A stretch of 64,000 nt of DNA from contig RHLF01000001.1 of NCBI GenBank assembly GCA_003712125.1, positions 1,423,549 through 1,487,548 of the forward strand, written 5' to 3'. Numbering within the stretch: the first letter of the stretch is position 1; each line of letters starts with the position of its first letter. Origin of the DNA: Allomuricauda sp. GTDB lineage: Bacteria; Bacteroidota; Bacteroidia; Flavobacteriales; Flavobacteriaceae. Shown here in pieces: positions 16,432 to 24,465 of the stretch. The notes beneath the pieces are model-generated. The model saw nothing but the letters and a program-made list of their open reading frames with translations, was not told the DNA's origin and searched no databases. The translations under genes were made by a program, and so were the position numbers.

Positions 16432-17424
16432 TTAGCTTATCGTATTATAGTACACGCTATAAATCCCTAAAAGTGCCCACATCATTAAGACAAGCCAGTA
16501 CAAAACTGGGTTTTGCTTTCTGGCGATTGGTTCCAATAAATGGGTTTGACCTGAACGAACATCCATAAATACCCAAAAAGCAAAGAAAATACCCCAGATC
16601 CAAGACCATTCTGTGATAACGTATACCAATACCAGTCCCAAACCTAATAGTGCCTTCCATTTAATGGGTTTTGTAGTTTGTACAGGATTTAAATTCACCT
16701 TGTCTTTGGCTAGGGGTACAATATGAAAGAAGGCGCCAAAGGGATCGGCAAGGGCAGTAATTTCGCCATCCTCATAAATCAAGGAGCCACCATGATCTAG
16801 GGCCCTTTGTTTAGTGGTGGTAATATCTTCAACCGAAAAGAACACCCCCCAATACTCGTACTTTCCTTTTATTTCATTCTGTACGACATTTATATTTCCA
16901 ATGGTTTTATCACGTGAGTCTAAAATGGTATAATGATTTGTATCAGACTTTACAATTTTCCAAAGAAACAGGTTTTCGTAGAAAGGTTTGATTTTTCCGA
17001 GATCTGAAATAAAGAGTTCATTCCCTGCCAACGCATTTTTGGTATTTTCAAATCGACTGTTCAACTGGTTGCCGTCATACACCGTAAAACCAGCTCCCAA
17101 AGGGTCACGAATAAGGGCCACACCTCCAATAGGATTATCTAGCTCTACCAATTCAACAATTCCACCCAGCTGTTTTGCCTTGGCAACGGTTTCTTCCACA
17201 TTGTCCACTTGAATATAGCTCATCCAAAATGAGGGCATATTCATTTCCCTAAACTTTTTAGGGGTTTCATAAAGTCCAGCGATTTCCTTGCCAGCGTTTG
17301 TAGAAAGATAGTACTGGCCATCTTCGGTCACAAACTCCCAATTAAAGACATGGGAGTAAAAAAGTTGGGCCGTCTCCAGATTGTAGGTGGAAAGATCAGC
17401 AAATACAAAGTGGTTTTCTTTCAT
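16432..17424 (-). CDS. Tandem VOC-domain protein with C-terminal membrane segments
   Basis: About 330 residues. Two glyoxalase/bleomycin-resistance (VOC) modules occupy roughly 1-110 (HFVFADLSTYNLETAQLFYSHVF...) and 115-240 (ELFISDLGKIKPFYENLFLW...), each ending in a DPFGA or DPLGAGF segment. A C-terminal part with two or three hydrophobic helices (about 255-330) anchors it in the membrane, which is unusual for VOC proteins. ATG 17424 gives MKENHFVF; the upstream in-frame start at 17454 would add ten residues. The C-terminus resembles small membrane proteins found separately elsewhere, suggesting a fusion. The reaction is unknown; metal-dependent binding of a small molecule is the family theme. 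Confidence 0.75.
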   Translation of the reverse strand: MKENHFVFADLSTYNLETAQLFYSHVFNWEFVTEDGQYYLSTNAGKEIAGLYETPKKFREMNMPSFWMSYIQVDNVEETVAKAKQLGGIVELVELDNPIGGVALIRDPLGAGFTVYDGNQLNSRFENTKNALAGNELFISDLGKIKPFYENLFLWKIVKSDTNHYTILDSRDKTIGNINVVQNEIKGKYEYWGVFFSVEDITTTKQRALDHGGSLIYEDGEITALADPFGAFFHIVPLAKDKVNLNPVQTTKPIKWKALLGLGLVLVYVITEWSWIWGIFFAFWVFMDVRSGQTHLLEPIARKQNPVLYWLVLMMWALLGIYSVYYNTIS

Positions 17425-17549
17425 GGGGAAATATTCGAAATGCCAAATTACCACTAAATGATTTATCCTTTTATAGGTGTTCGCAAAAAGCTTTCAACGG
17501 CTGCCGATTTGCCAAAGGACCTAAAAAAGGCTAATTGCCCTCTTTTGTG

Positions 17550-18314
17550 TTATTCGTTTTGAGTCTGCAATGCCATACCAAAGTAATGTTTCAAATAGGT
17601 TTCAAAGTCATGAGGTTCGAAGTTGGTTTCTTCCGAAATGCCTTTACGAGTTATTTTTAAGCGAGTATCGTTAAGGGTAATGCGACCCTTTTTGGTTACT
17701 TTCGAAACTACTTTCTTTTGCCTAAAATGGGACTTTGGTGAAGTTTGATGGTAATGGCACATACCCTCAAAGTCAGCTAGTTTGTATGGTTTGGTGGTGA
17801 ATAGGTATTGTGGTGATTTTTCACCATGCTCAAGCTGTAAAACCCTATAATATATTTCATCATAGCGGTCAATGCAAAAAGTACCTGATGGGTCATGTTG
17901 TTCATCATCAACCACAAACTTGAGGGGATGTTGGGTAAAGGCTCCAAACCCTACATCACATAAGAATGTCGAATCGTTTAGATCTACCAAAAGGGCCATA
18001 TGGTCAAATTCAGGTCCATAGGTCTCGTTTGAAACATGGACACGTGCTGATATCATTCTTACTTCAAAACCCAATTGAATCAAAAGTTGGGCAAAAAGGC
18101 CATTTAATTCATAGCAAAACCCACCCCTCTTTTGGGTTACAATTTTCTCAAAGAATCCTTCCAAATTCAATTGAATTTTTCGGTTGTAGTGGATGTCCAA
18201 ATTTTCAAAGGGCACATGTAATAAATGCTGCGATTGCAATTTGAAAAGCGTTGCTTTATCTATTTTGGGTATCCCCTTAAAATCGATTCTATCCAGGTAG
18301 GCTGAAACATCCAT
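17550..18314 (-). CDS. nat: Arylamine N-acetyltransferase
   Basis: 254 residues, normal length for the family. The catalytic triad is visible: Cys67 in KRGGFCYELNG, His105 in FDHMALLV and Asp120 in CDVGFGA. The enzyme transfers acetyl from acetyl-CoA to arylamines and hydrazines by a ping-pong mechanism in the cytoplasm. The C-terminal segment YFGM is typical. The start at MDVSAYLDRIDF is well placed. The AraC-type regulator begins only 15 bases away on the opposite strand, so the two promoters must overlap the coding ends, which hints at co-regulation. Confidence 0.9.
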   Translation of the reverse strand: MDVSAYLDRIDFKGIPKIDKATLFKLQSQHLLHVPFENLDIHYNRKIQLNLEGFFEKIVTQKRGGFCYELNGLFAQLLIQLGFEVRMISARVHVSNETYGPEFDHMALLVDLNDSTFLCDVGFGAFTQHPLKFVVDDEQHDPSGTFCIDRYDEIYYRVLQLEHGEKSPQYLFTTKPYKLADFEGMCHYHQTSPKSHFRQKKVVSKVTKKGRITLNDTRLKITRKGISEETNFEPHDFETYLKHYFGMALQTQNE

Positions 18315-18329
18315 TTTTCGTAATTTTCT

Positions 18330-19190
18330 TTGGTGACTCGCGACGTTATCAATATTAACGATTTTATTGTCTTGGTTGAACAGGCCAATTCAGATACTGT
18401 CGTGATTGATTCCTGCACCTTTGATGAACCTTTGATAGCCGTGGCTTTTTATGGATCAGGCAATGTGCATTTGAATATGCAAAATGGCGACCAAAACAAC
18501 GAATACACCAACACCAAGGGGCTGGCCATTTCCTTTTATGCCGATGCAACGGTCGAATGCATCCATACCGTGTCAGCCAACAAACCCCTTGAATGTATCT
18601 TGATTGCCACGGCACCCAAAAACTTGCAAAAGCTACCCAATGGTGAGGGGGAATTGTTCATTGACCTTTTGAAGGAATTGGTACATCCATCGGATTCGTA
18701 TGTCGAAGGGCCTCGATTTTTTATGACCCCTGAAATGGAACAGATTGTGAATGGCATATTCAGCAACCGGTACGAAGGAAAGGCCAAAATGATGTTTTTC
18801 CGAAGTCAAATTACGGCCTTGTTGTCTCATTTCTTCTGGCAATTGGCCAATTTGGAAACAAAGGCCATTAAAACCACGGAACGTGAAAAACTCTTTCAGG
18901 CCAAAGAGATATTATCGCAAAACCTTGAAACTCCACCATCGCTTACCGAGTTGTCACGCCAAATCGGGCTCAACACCTTTAAACTCAAAAAGGATTTCAA
19001 GGAACTCTTTGGGGTGCCCGTGTTCAAATACCTGCAAAATGAGCGCATGAGCACAGCCCACGATTTGATTCGCAGCAAACAGGCAACCGTACAGGAAGCA
19101 GCTTGGCATGTGGGTTATGACAGCCTCAGTTCGTTTTCAAATGCCTTCAATAAAAAGTTTGGCTTTCGCCCTAGTGAACTGCTCAGCTAA
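18330..19190 (+). CDS. AraC-family transcriptional regulator
   Basis: Up to 286 residues. The N-terminal half (1-180) has no confident family. The C-terminal 95 residues are a two-helix-turn-helix AraC domain: PPSLTELSRQIGLNTFKLKKDFKELFG for the first HTH, and TVQEAAWHVGYDSLSSFSNAFNKKFGFRPSEL for the second with its signature. The start is uncertain: TTG 18330 or GTG 18333 is the first available, only 15-18 bases from the divergent nat start. It likely senses a small molecule and activates nearby genes. The last four bases overlap the convergent cyclase gene. Confidence 0.85.
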   Translation: MVTRDVININDFIVLVEQANSDTVVIDSCTFDEPLIAVAFYGSGNVHLNMQNGDQNNEYTNTKGLAISFYADATVECIHTVSANKPLECILIATAPKNLQKLPNGEGELFIDLLKELVHPSDSYVEGPRFFMTPEMEQIVNGIFSNRYEGKAKMMFFRSQITALLSHFFWQLANLETKAIKTTEREKLFQAKEILSQNLETPPSLTELSRQIGLNTFKLKKDFKELFGVPVFKYLQNERMSTAHDLIRSKQATVQEAAWHVGYDSLSSFSNAFNKKFGFRPSELLS

Positions 19191-20236
19191 CAATCCGCTA
19201 CCGCAAACAGTTGTACCTTTTCTTTTTTTCCTTTAAGGGGCAGCTTATCCAAGGGCTCAAAGTTATAGGGGCTATTTTCTAGTGCTTCTTTTAGGGCTCC
19301 TGAAAGCAGCAATTCCTTTTTTAGGGTATTGCATTGCCCTTGTATGCGGGCGGCCGTATTAATGGCATCGCCGTGATAGGCAATTTCCTTTTTGTATTTG
19401 CCAACCTCGGTCACAGTCACAAGCCCAGCGTGAACCCCCGCTTTAAAAAAGGGCTGGCAGCCATATCGGTTTTGGTAGCGCTCGCTGTTTTGTTCCAATT
19501 GCTGCTTGAACCGATAAAAGGCCTTTAAACAATTTTGGTCGTTTAGTCCGTCATGCAGCGGCCAGGTGAGAACGGCTTCGTCACCAACATATTGATAAAT
19601 TTCTGCGCGGTTTTCGACAACCACCCCCATGTCATTGAAACAATCTTGGATCAATTTACTGTATTGTATATGTCCCAGGCGCTCGGCCAAGGTCGTGGAG
19701 GCCTGCAGATCGAGAAACATAAAGATGCGATGTTCTTCGTGGGGGGTATAAAAACGACCTCGTATCATTTTTGATAGATTGCCCTCACCCAACATCATAC
19801 TAATTTGACGCAAGAGTGACAGCGCAAATTCGACGCAAATCACATAGAAGAAAATAGCGCCACTGCCACGGTCCTTGATAAAGTCCCAAAGCCCCATTTC
19901 GGTACCAAAGTACAATTGGTAAATACCGTAGGCCACAATCGAGACCAAGATCAAAAAAACAAAGGTATAGAGCAGCTGCATCAACAACAGCCTTTTCAAG
20001 GAAACATAACGGTAAAAACGTTCCTCAAATACGATTTGTGCGATGCCAGACAGGGCACCCATAATAGGACCCAAACTCAAAGCGATGAGCAGGCTATCGC
20101 GAAAACTAAATTTAAGCTGCCCCAATTCTTCGGTGCCGACCCCTCTGACAATACTCAGAAACAAAAAGGCTGCCGTCCATCCGATGATGAAAAAGCGCAG
20201 TATGCGCCACCTTCGTTTGTTCAAAAGAGTCTTCAA
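19187..20236 (-). CDS. Membrane-bound adenylate/guanylate cyclase domain protein
   Basis: 349 residues. The first 160 hold about four membrane helices. A class III cyclase homology domain follows (about 170-340): FLDLQASTTLAERLGH carries the first metal Asp, QYVGDEAVLTW the second, and KKEIAYHGDAINTAARIQ the C-terminal substrate-side motif with the Asn and Arg expected of the transition-state residues. This suggests the catalytic set is intact. The Bacteroidota proteins of this form have uncertain product specificity (cAMP or cGMP). It overlaps the AraC gene by four bases tail to tail. Confidence 0.85.
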   Translation of the reverse strand: MKTLLNKRRWRILRFFIIGWTAAFLFLSIVRGVGTEELGQLKFSFRDSLLIALSLGPIMGALSGIAQIVFEERFYRYVSLKRLLLMQLLYTFVFLILVSIVAYGIYQLYFGTEMGLWDFIKDRGSGAIFFYVICVEFALSLLRQISMMLGEGNLSKMIRGRFYTPHEEHRIFMFLDLQASTTLAERLGHIQYSKLIQDCFNDMGVVVENRAEIYQYVGDEAVLTWPLHDGLNDQNCLKAFYRFKQQLEQNSERYQNRYGCQPFFKAGVHAGLVTVTEVGKYKKEIAYHGDAINTAARIQGQCNTLKKELLLSGALKEALENSPYNFEPLDKLPLKGKKEKVQLFAVADC

Positions 20237-20380
20237 AGCTATTGGATCATATGGTTGGTGCCAAAGTTATCCTTTTCGAACAAATCAAACTCCTTTTTGA
20301 ACAAATGCCCGGTAATAGCTCGCGCTAAGTTTGCTGTGTAATTCAATCTGAAACAAGTTCAGAATAAAAAACGAACAGTC

Positions 20381-20779
20381 ATGAAAACAATTAGAGCAAT
20401 CACTATCGGAGTTATAATTTGGATTATGGGCGTTGCAGCCTATTCCTTGTCCTTTTCGATACCCCTGATGGAGAATGTAGAACTACAGGCAAACCTGACC
20501 CTACTGATAGCGGTTATCCCTTTGGTTTGGTTTGGTGCCCAACAGTACTGCAAAAAAGACCATACCACCCATGGCCTGTGGATCGGCTTCACCTTTTTTG
20601 GTGTTGCAGCCCTTTTGGACGCCCTGATTACGGTACCCTTTCTGATCATTCCCCAAGGTGGGAGTTATGCCGCATTTTTTGGTGACCCAGGCTTTTGGCT
20701 CATTGGCGGGGTATTCCTTACCACGACCGTCACCTACCGGTATCTGCATGGAACTCGTAGCAAACAAGAATCAGTTTAA
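20381..20779 (+). CDS. Small four-helix membrane protein, DUF5367-like
   Basis: 132 residues with about four hydrophobic helices (5-26, 38-54, 66-88 and 99-118). A short polar loop YCKKDHTTHG sits between helices 2 and 3. The pattern and length match DUF5367-type proteins of Bacteroidota, though I assign this only from overall resemblance. Function unknown. It starts the three-gene run that continues with the DUF1772 (18-base gap) and NmrA-like genes, ending at a strong terminator. Confidence 0.65.
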   Translation: MKTIRAITIGVIIWIMGVAAYSLSFSIPLMENVELQANLTLLIAVIPLVWFGAQQYCKKDHTTHGLWIGFTFFGVAALLDALITVPFLIIPQGGSYAAFFGDPGFWLIGGVFLTTTVTYRYLHGTRSKQESV

Positions 20780-20797
20780 CCCACAAAATCTATTAAA

Positions 20798-21289
20798 ATG
20801 GAATTCACAACAAGTAATTTGACCCTATTTGTAACCACCTTATTGGTAGGACTCACCGCCGGACTTTGCTTCACTTGGGGCAATGCTGTAACCCCGGGGA
20901 TCGGCCAATTGGACGACCTCGGTTACCTGCAGGCCTTTCAGAAAATGAACCGAAGTATTGAGAATCCGTTGTTCTTTGCTGTCTTTTTTGGATCCTTTTT
21001 GGTGGGCCTTGTCACCTTGTACACCAACAGGGCCGTATCCCCAGAGCATTTCAGATTATTACTCATCGCCATGGGATTCTACACGGTAGGAGTGCTGTTG
21101 GTAACGGTGATCGGCAATGTACCCTTGAACCAAATTTTAGACAAGACCGATTTGGCAACGGGCTCTGTGGAAGAATTGCGTGCCTTGAGACAGCGCTTTG
21201 AAATCCCCTGGAACCGTTTCCATTTGATTCGCATCATTGCGGCAATGATTTCATTCGCCTTGCTGGTGATTGCCGCTATACATAAGTAA
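20798..21289 (+). CDS. DUF1772 family membrane protein
   Basis: 163 residues with four hydrophobic helices. Family landmarks are GLCFTWGNAVTPGIGQLDD near the N-terminus, FQKMNRSIENPLFF and GNVPLNQIL, ending with IPWNRFHLIRIIAAMISFALLVIA. This is the DUF1772 (anthrone-oxygenase-like) pattern, including the NVPLN segment and the W-x2-FH-x-IR motif. Fungal and actinobacterial relatives act on polycyclic aromatic compounds, but bacterial roles are mostly unknown. It lies between the DUF5367-like and NmrA-like genes in one apparent operon. Confidence 0.82.
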   Translation: MEFTTSNLTLFVTTLLVGLTAGLCFTWGNAVTPGIGQLDDLGYLQAFQKMNRSIENPLFFAVFFGSFLVGLVTLYTNRAVSPEHFRLLLIAMGFYTVGVLLVTVIGNVPLNQILDKTDLATGSVEELRALRQRFEIPWNRFHLIRIIAAMISFALLVIAAIHK

Positions 21290-21323
21290 AAAGTAAATCT
21301 ATATAAATCAAAAATTGAATATC

Positions 21324-22157
21324 ATGAAACAACATGTATTGGTACTGGGAGGTACCGGAAAAACAGGAAAACGAATTGTTGAGCGCTTGAACAATTTAGG
21401 CCATATGGTACGTGTGGGATCTCGCAGCGCCAACCCATCCTTTGATTGGAACAAACCGGCCAATTGGCCTGAAGTGCTCTCAGGTATTGAGCGGATGTAT
21501 ATTACCTACCAACCAGATTTGGCCGTTCCGGGGGCCAAGGAAGCCATTGCCGCCCTGACCAAGGTAGCCCAAGACCAGGGGGTGAAAAAACTGGTCTTGC
21601 TTTCCGGGAAGGGCGAGGTAGAAGCCGAGCACTGTGAGCAAATTGTATTGAACTCCGGTATCGATACAACCATCATCCGGGCGAGTTGGTTTAACCAAAA
21701 CTTTAGTGAGAGTCACTTTTTGGAGCCCATTCAACACGGGGTGGTGGCTCTACCCAATGCCGGTTCAAAAGCGCCCTATGTGGATGCCAATGATCTGGCT
21801 GATGCTGCGGTAGAGGTCTTGCTAAACGATGGGCACGAGGGTAAAATATATGAGCTAACAGGTCCCCGTTTGTTGGACTTTGAAACCATCGTAAACGAGA
21901 TTGCCCAGGCCACAGGTCGTGATCTAAAATATATTCCCATTAGCCTTGAGGAGTATGTGGGTGCCATGAAAAGCATGGGGCTGCCCAGCGATGTGGTATG
22001 GTTGATCGAATACCTCTTTACAGAAGTCTTGGATAATCCGGATAACCAGATCATTACTCGAGATGTTGAAGAATTACTGGGTCGCCAACCTATCGATTTT
22101 TCAGACTATGTGGCCGAAACCGCAAAAACAGGGATTTGGAATCAAGTGGTCGCATAG
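21324..22157 (+). CDS. NmrA/SDR-a-type NAD(P)-binding protein
   Basis: 277 residues. The Rossmann motif GGTGKTGKR (near 8-16), the segment VGSRSANPSFDW where the phosphate of NADP is often read, and KAPYVDANDLADAAVEVL with its conserved YVD-x-D-I/L-A sequence place it in the atypical SDR (NmrA-like or quinone-reductase-2-like) group. Such proteins act as NADPH-dependent reductases or redox sensors. ATG 21324 is preferred to TTG 21315 because beta1 follows directly. It is the last gene of a three-gene operon, which ends at the terminator at 22176-22205. Confidence 0.83.
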   Translation: MKQHVLVLGGTGKTGKRIVERLNNLGHMVRVGSRSANPSFDWNKPANWPEVLSGIERMYITYQPDLAVPGAKEAIAALTKVAQDQGVKKLVLLSGKGEVEAEHCEQIVLNSGIDTTIIRASWFNQNFSESHFLEPIQHGVVALPNAGSKAPYVDANDLADAAVEVLLNDGHEGKIYELTGPRLLDFETIVNEIAQATGRDLKYIPISLEEYVGAMKSMGLPSDVVWLIEYLFTEVLDNPDNQIITRDVEELLGRQPIDFSDYVAETAKTGIWNQVVA

Positions 22158-22175
22158 TACTGACCAATTGAAAAG

Positions 22176-22205
22176 AAAAAGGGCATCGTTCGCGATGCCC
22201 TTTTT
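22176..22205. terminator. Strong bidirectional intrinsic terminator
   Basis: The 8-bp stem GGGCATCG/CGATGCCC (22181-22188 and 22193-22200) closes a TTCG loop and is flanked by five A on the left and five T on the right. It serves both the NmrA-like gene (+) and the acyl-CoA-dehydrogenase-like gene (-), whose stop is at 22209. Confidence 0.93.
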
Positions 22206-22208
22206 GTG

Positions 22209-23330
22209 TTATTGCTCTAAAAGCGTAGCCGCCGTAAACTGATATTGCTCCCATTTGGGTAAGGGATGAAACTGGCTGGCCTGCACATCTCGAAAGAGAC
22301 GTTCCAGTTCGTTTTTGACATAGAAGCTTCGGCCCCCGACCAATTCGATGGCCAGGTTAACGGTCTCACGACAGGCTTCAGCCACATTGGTTTTCAGACC
22401 GAGTATTTCCGAAGAAACCGCTTTGTTCGGTTCAAAGTCCAATTCATTGGTTCGAGCATACATGGCCTGCCATTGGGTATGTGCGGCCAACCACGAATTG
22501 TTCAATTGGCCCAACAGATAGGGGATGTGCTGTTGGTCTTGTACCGATGCGGCATGGGCCAAGGCCAAGGTTCGGGCCCGTTCCGCAATGCCTACATAGG
22601 CCGACATGATGAGAGGCATGGCGACGGTAAGTACCACATTCCAAACAGGATGGAACGCGTCTCTATCCCGGGCTAGGGCAATCGCACTATCGGGCACAAA
22701 AACATCGTTTAAAACAACGGTTTGTGAACCCGTGGCCCGCATGCCCATTACGTTCCAGTCATCCAATAAAGAGACCCCCTCAGCTTTAAAGGGTACCCCA
22801 AAGTGCAGCACCTGCCAGGCATTGGTTTCATCCAAATAGGGGGCCGAGGTAACCAAAATATTCCCTGCTGCCGATTGACTGGCAAAGGCTTTTTTGGCAT
22901 TGACCAAATAACCTCCTTCTACTTTTTTCATACTGCCGTTGGATCCCAACCAATCTCGGGCTCCGGTACTGACCAACACCAATTGGTTATCGGCAACATT
23001 GGTCAATAGCGGGGCACCTTGGCCCTTGTGCTTGTATTTCCAGACTGTGGCGGCGATCAAGTGCTGGTGCATCGAAAAGGCCAGGGCGGTTGAACCGCAA
23101 TGGTTACCGAGGGTTCGGATCAGCTGGCATACCTCAGCATACGGAAGACCTGCGCCTCCCAATTCTTCTGGGACCAATACGGAGAAGTATTCGCTGGCCT
23201 TGAGCAGCTCATAGTTCGCATGTACGAATTCGCCTTTGTCATCTTGGGCAGCCGCGTTCTCGGCAAAGCTTTTGGCCAGTTGGGCCGTTTTATCTTTCCA
23301 AGTTGCTGTATCTAGTGTCATTGTTTCCAT
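22209..23330 (-). CDS. Acyl-CoA dehydrogenase-fold flavoprotein
   Basis: 373 residues. The acyl-CoA dehydrogenase layout is recognisable: a helical N-domain with VPEELGGAGLPYAEVCQLI, a beta-domain with SQSAAGNILVTSAP and WNVMGMRATGSQTVVLNDVFVP (a canonical flavin-contact strand), and a helical C-domain. The C-terminus LVGGRSFYVKNELERLFRDVQASQFHPLP lacks the usual YGGxGY / catalytic-Glu loop of fatty-acid enzymes. It looks more like the SfnC/DszC-type or otherwise diverged branch, some of which are flavin monooxygenases. No substrate is evident. Its neighbour is the methanethiol methyltransferase gene, so an organosulfur role is conceivable but only inferred. Confidence 0.8.
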   Translation of the reverse strand: METMTLDTATWKDKTAQLAKSFAENAAAQDDKGEFVHANYELLKASEYFSVLVPEELGGAGLPYAEVCQLIRTLGNHCGSTALAFSMHQHLIAATVWKYKHKGQGAPLLTNVADNQLVLVSTGARDWLGSNGSMKKVEGGYLVNAKKAFASQSAAGNILVTSAPYLDETNAWQVLHFGVPFKAEGVSLLDDWNVMGMRATGSQTVVLNDVFVPDSAIALARDRDAFHPVWNVVLTVAMPLIMSAYVGIAERARTLALAHAASVQDQQHIPYLLGQLNNSWLAAHTQWQAMYARTNELDFEPNKAVSSEILGLKTNVAEACRETVNLAIELVGGRSFYVKNELERLFRDVQASQFHPLPKWEQYQFTAATLLEQ

Positions 23331-23348
23331 GATTCTTGTTTTTAGTGG

Positions 23349-23477
23349 TTAGGAAATTGTTACTGTGATTTGGGAGGGCTGTTGGTTGGCGAGCTCCTTC
23401 TGTTTTATTCCGTTGTTGGAATTGATGGAATACCATCCAAAGAACATCGGCCTTTTGTAATATGATTTTGATTTCAT
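23349..23477 (-). CDS. Possible small ORF, 42 residues
   Basis: An intact ATG-to-TAA frame fills the 188-base gap between the mddA stop and the flavoprotein start, on the same strand. The predicted peptide is basic at the start (MKSKSYYKRP), has an aromatic stretch PMFFGWYS, and ends in Gln, Ser, Thr and Ile. It has no cysteine pattern, signal peptide or family I recognise. Position and orientation suggest it could be translated as part of the mddA transcript, but a frame this short could be chance. Confidence 0.35.
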   Translation of the reverse strand: MKSKSYYKRPMFFGWYSINSNNGIKQKELANQQPSQITVTIS

Positions 23478-23518
23478 GATTCGATTGTTTTTAGTTTTTT
23501 GATGATGAATGCCAGCTT

Positions 23519-24295
23519 CTATTTTAATTCTTGTTTCAGACGGGCGTGTTGTTTTGACCCCCTGTTCCATTTCGTGAAGGGAATAAGCATTGGCTTCTTG
23601 GCTTTGTATGCGCGGTACGTATCGCCAAATTCGGCCATGAGGTCCCGTTCTTCGAACAAGGTCCCCACAATCACATATAGGGTGATGGCAATGGCAAATG
23701 CCAAATGGGTCGCCGTCATATTGGGGGTGGCCCATACACCCAAGAGCATACCGAAATAGAGGGGATGGCGCACGTACTTGTAAAACAAGGTGATGCGGAA
23801 CTCCAGTTGGGTATAGGGTTTGTTTTGTAACTCCAAAAAAGTTTGGCGCAGCCCAAAAAGGTCAAAATGGTTGATCAAAAACGAGCTGATAAAGAGTATG
23901 GCCCAACCCGCAAAAAATACGACATACAAGGTGTAGTATAAAATACTTCCGGTTGCCACTTCCCACAGCTGACCTCCGATAGGTTCCCAGTTGTAGACCA
24001 GATTGAAAAGTAAAAGACCCGAAGCCAATACAAAGGTGCTTCGCTCGATGGGTCTTGGAAAATACTTGGCAAAAAGATCTTTAAACCATTTTCTTGCCAT
24101 CACGCTATGCTGTATGCCGAACAAGGCTATCAGCAATAGGTTGTTCACTAAGGCCCAAACCAGGGGCACTTGAGGTTCTTGATCGATTCCCAATCCTGGA
24201 ATCAGATTCCCCATTGATGCGATCCAAAATAAGATGGCTCCGAAAGCGATCAAATAAGCAACAATGGAATACGTAAACATTAAAATTTTCTTCAT
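23519..24295 (-). CDS. mddA: Methanethiol S-methyltransferase MddA
   Basis: 258 residues, an integral membrane methyltransferase of the NnrU/isoprenylcysteine methyltransferase-like superfamily. It has about five helices. The MddA landmarks are ALFGIQHSVMARKWFK, SSFLINHFDLFGLRQTFL, KYVRHPLYFGMLLG and FEERDLMAEFGDTYRAYKA. The enzyme methylates methanethiol with S-adenosylmethionine to dimethyl sulfide, a known DMSP-independent DMS source in soils and seas. The -7 promoter element (24320-24327) and a phased repeat array (24361-24412) lie upstream, suggesting activator control. A sister NnrU-like activity cannot be ruled out, but the motif set favours MddA. Confidence 0.85.
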   Translation of the reverse strand: MKKILMFTYSIVAYLIAFGAILFWIASMGNLIPGLGIDQEPQVPLVWALVNNLLLIALFGIQHSVMARKWFKDLFAKYFPRPIERSTFVLASGLLLFNLVYNWEPIGGQLWEVATGSILYYTLYVVFFAGWAILFISSFLINHFDLFGLRQTFLELQNKPYTQLEFRITLFYKYVRHPLYFGMLLGVWATPNMTATHLAFAIAITLYVIVGTLFEERDLMAEFGDTYRAYKAKKPMLIPFTKWNRGSKQHARLKQELK

Positions 24296-24319
24296 GACTG
24301 TTTTGTTTTAAATTCTGGG

Positions 24320-24327
24320 CAAACCTA
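24320..24327 (-). promoter_or_regulatory. -7 element of the mddA promoter
   Basis: On the minus strand this reads TAGGTTTG, an exact TAnnTTTG match, 25 bases before the mddA start codon. No TTG element exists about 20 bases upstream, so the promoter looks activator-dependent. Confidence 0.55.
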
Positions 24328-24360
24328 GACATGAAGAGCGCCTACATAAGAATATTGTAG

Positions 24361-24412
24361 GATTACAAATGGGTTACATTGGGTTCAAAGAGGGGTTACA
24401 AATGGTTTACAA
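24361..24412 (-). repeat. Phased direct repeats upstream of mddA
   Basis: Five imperfect copies of GGTTACA (TGTAACC on the gene's strand) lie in tandem; their TTACA or TTCAA cores start at 24363, 24374, 24384, 24396 and 24407. Spacing is 10-12 bases, about one helical turn, placing all copies on one face of the DNA. The block starts about 34 bases upstream of the -7 element. It looks like a cooperative binding site for an activator of mddA. It is separate from coding sequence: the TPR-HTH gene ends at 24466. Confidence 0.6.
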
Positions 24413-24465
24413 AAGGCATTTTTAATTTTGCAACTATATGATAATCAAATACTTGTATTTTATAA

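Noticed and set aside
23349..23735. Longer in-frame ORF covering the small 42-codon ORF
   Set aside because: Its N-terminal two thirds overlap mddA in another frame; only the ATG at 23477 gives a non-overlapping small ORF.
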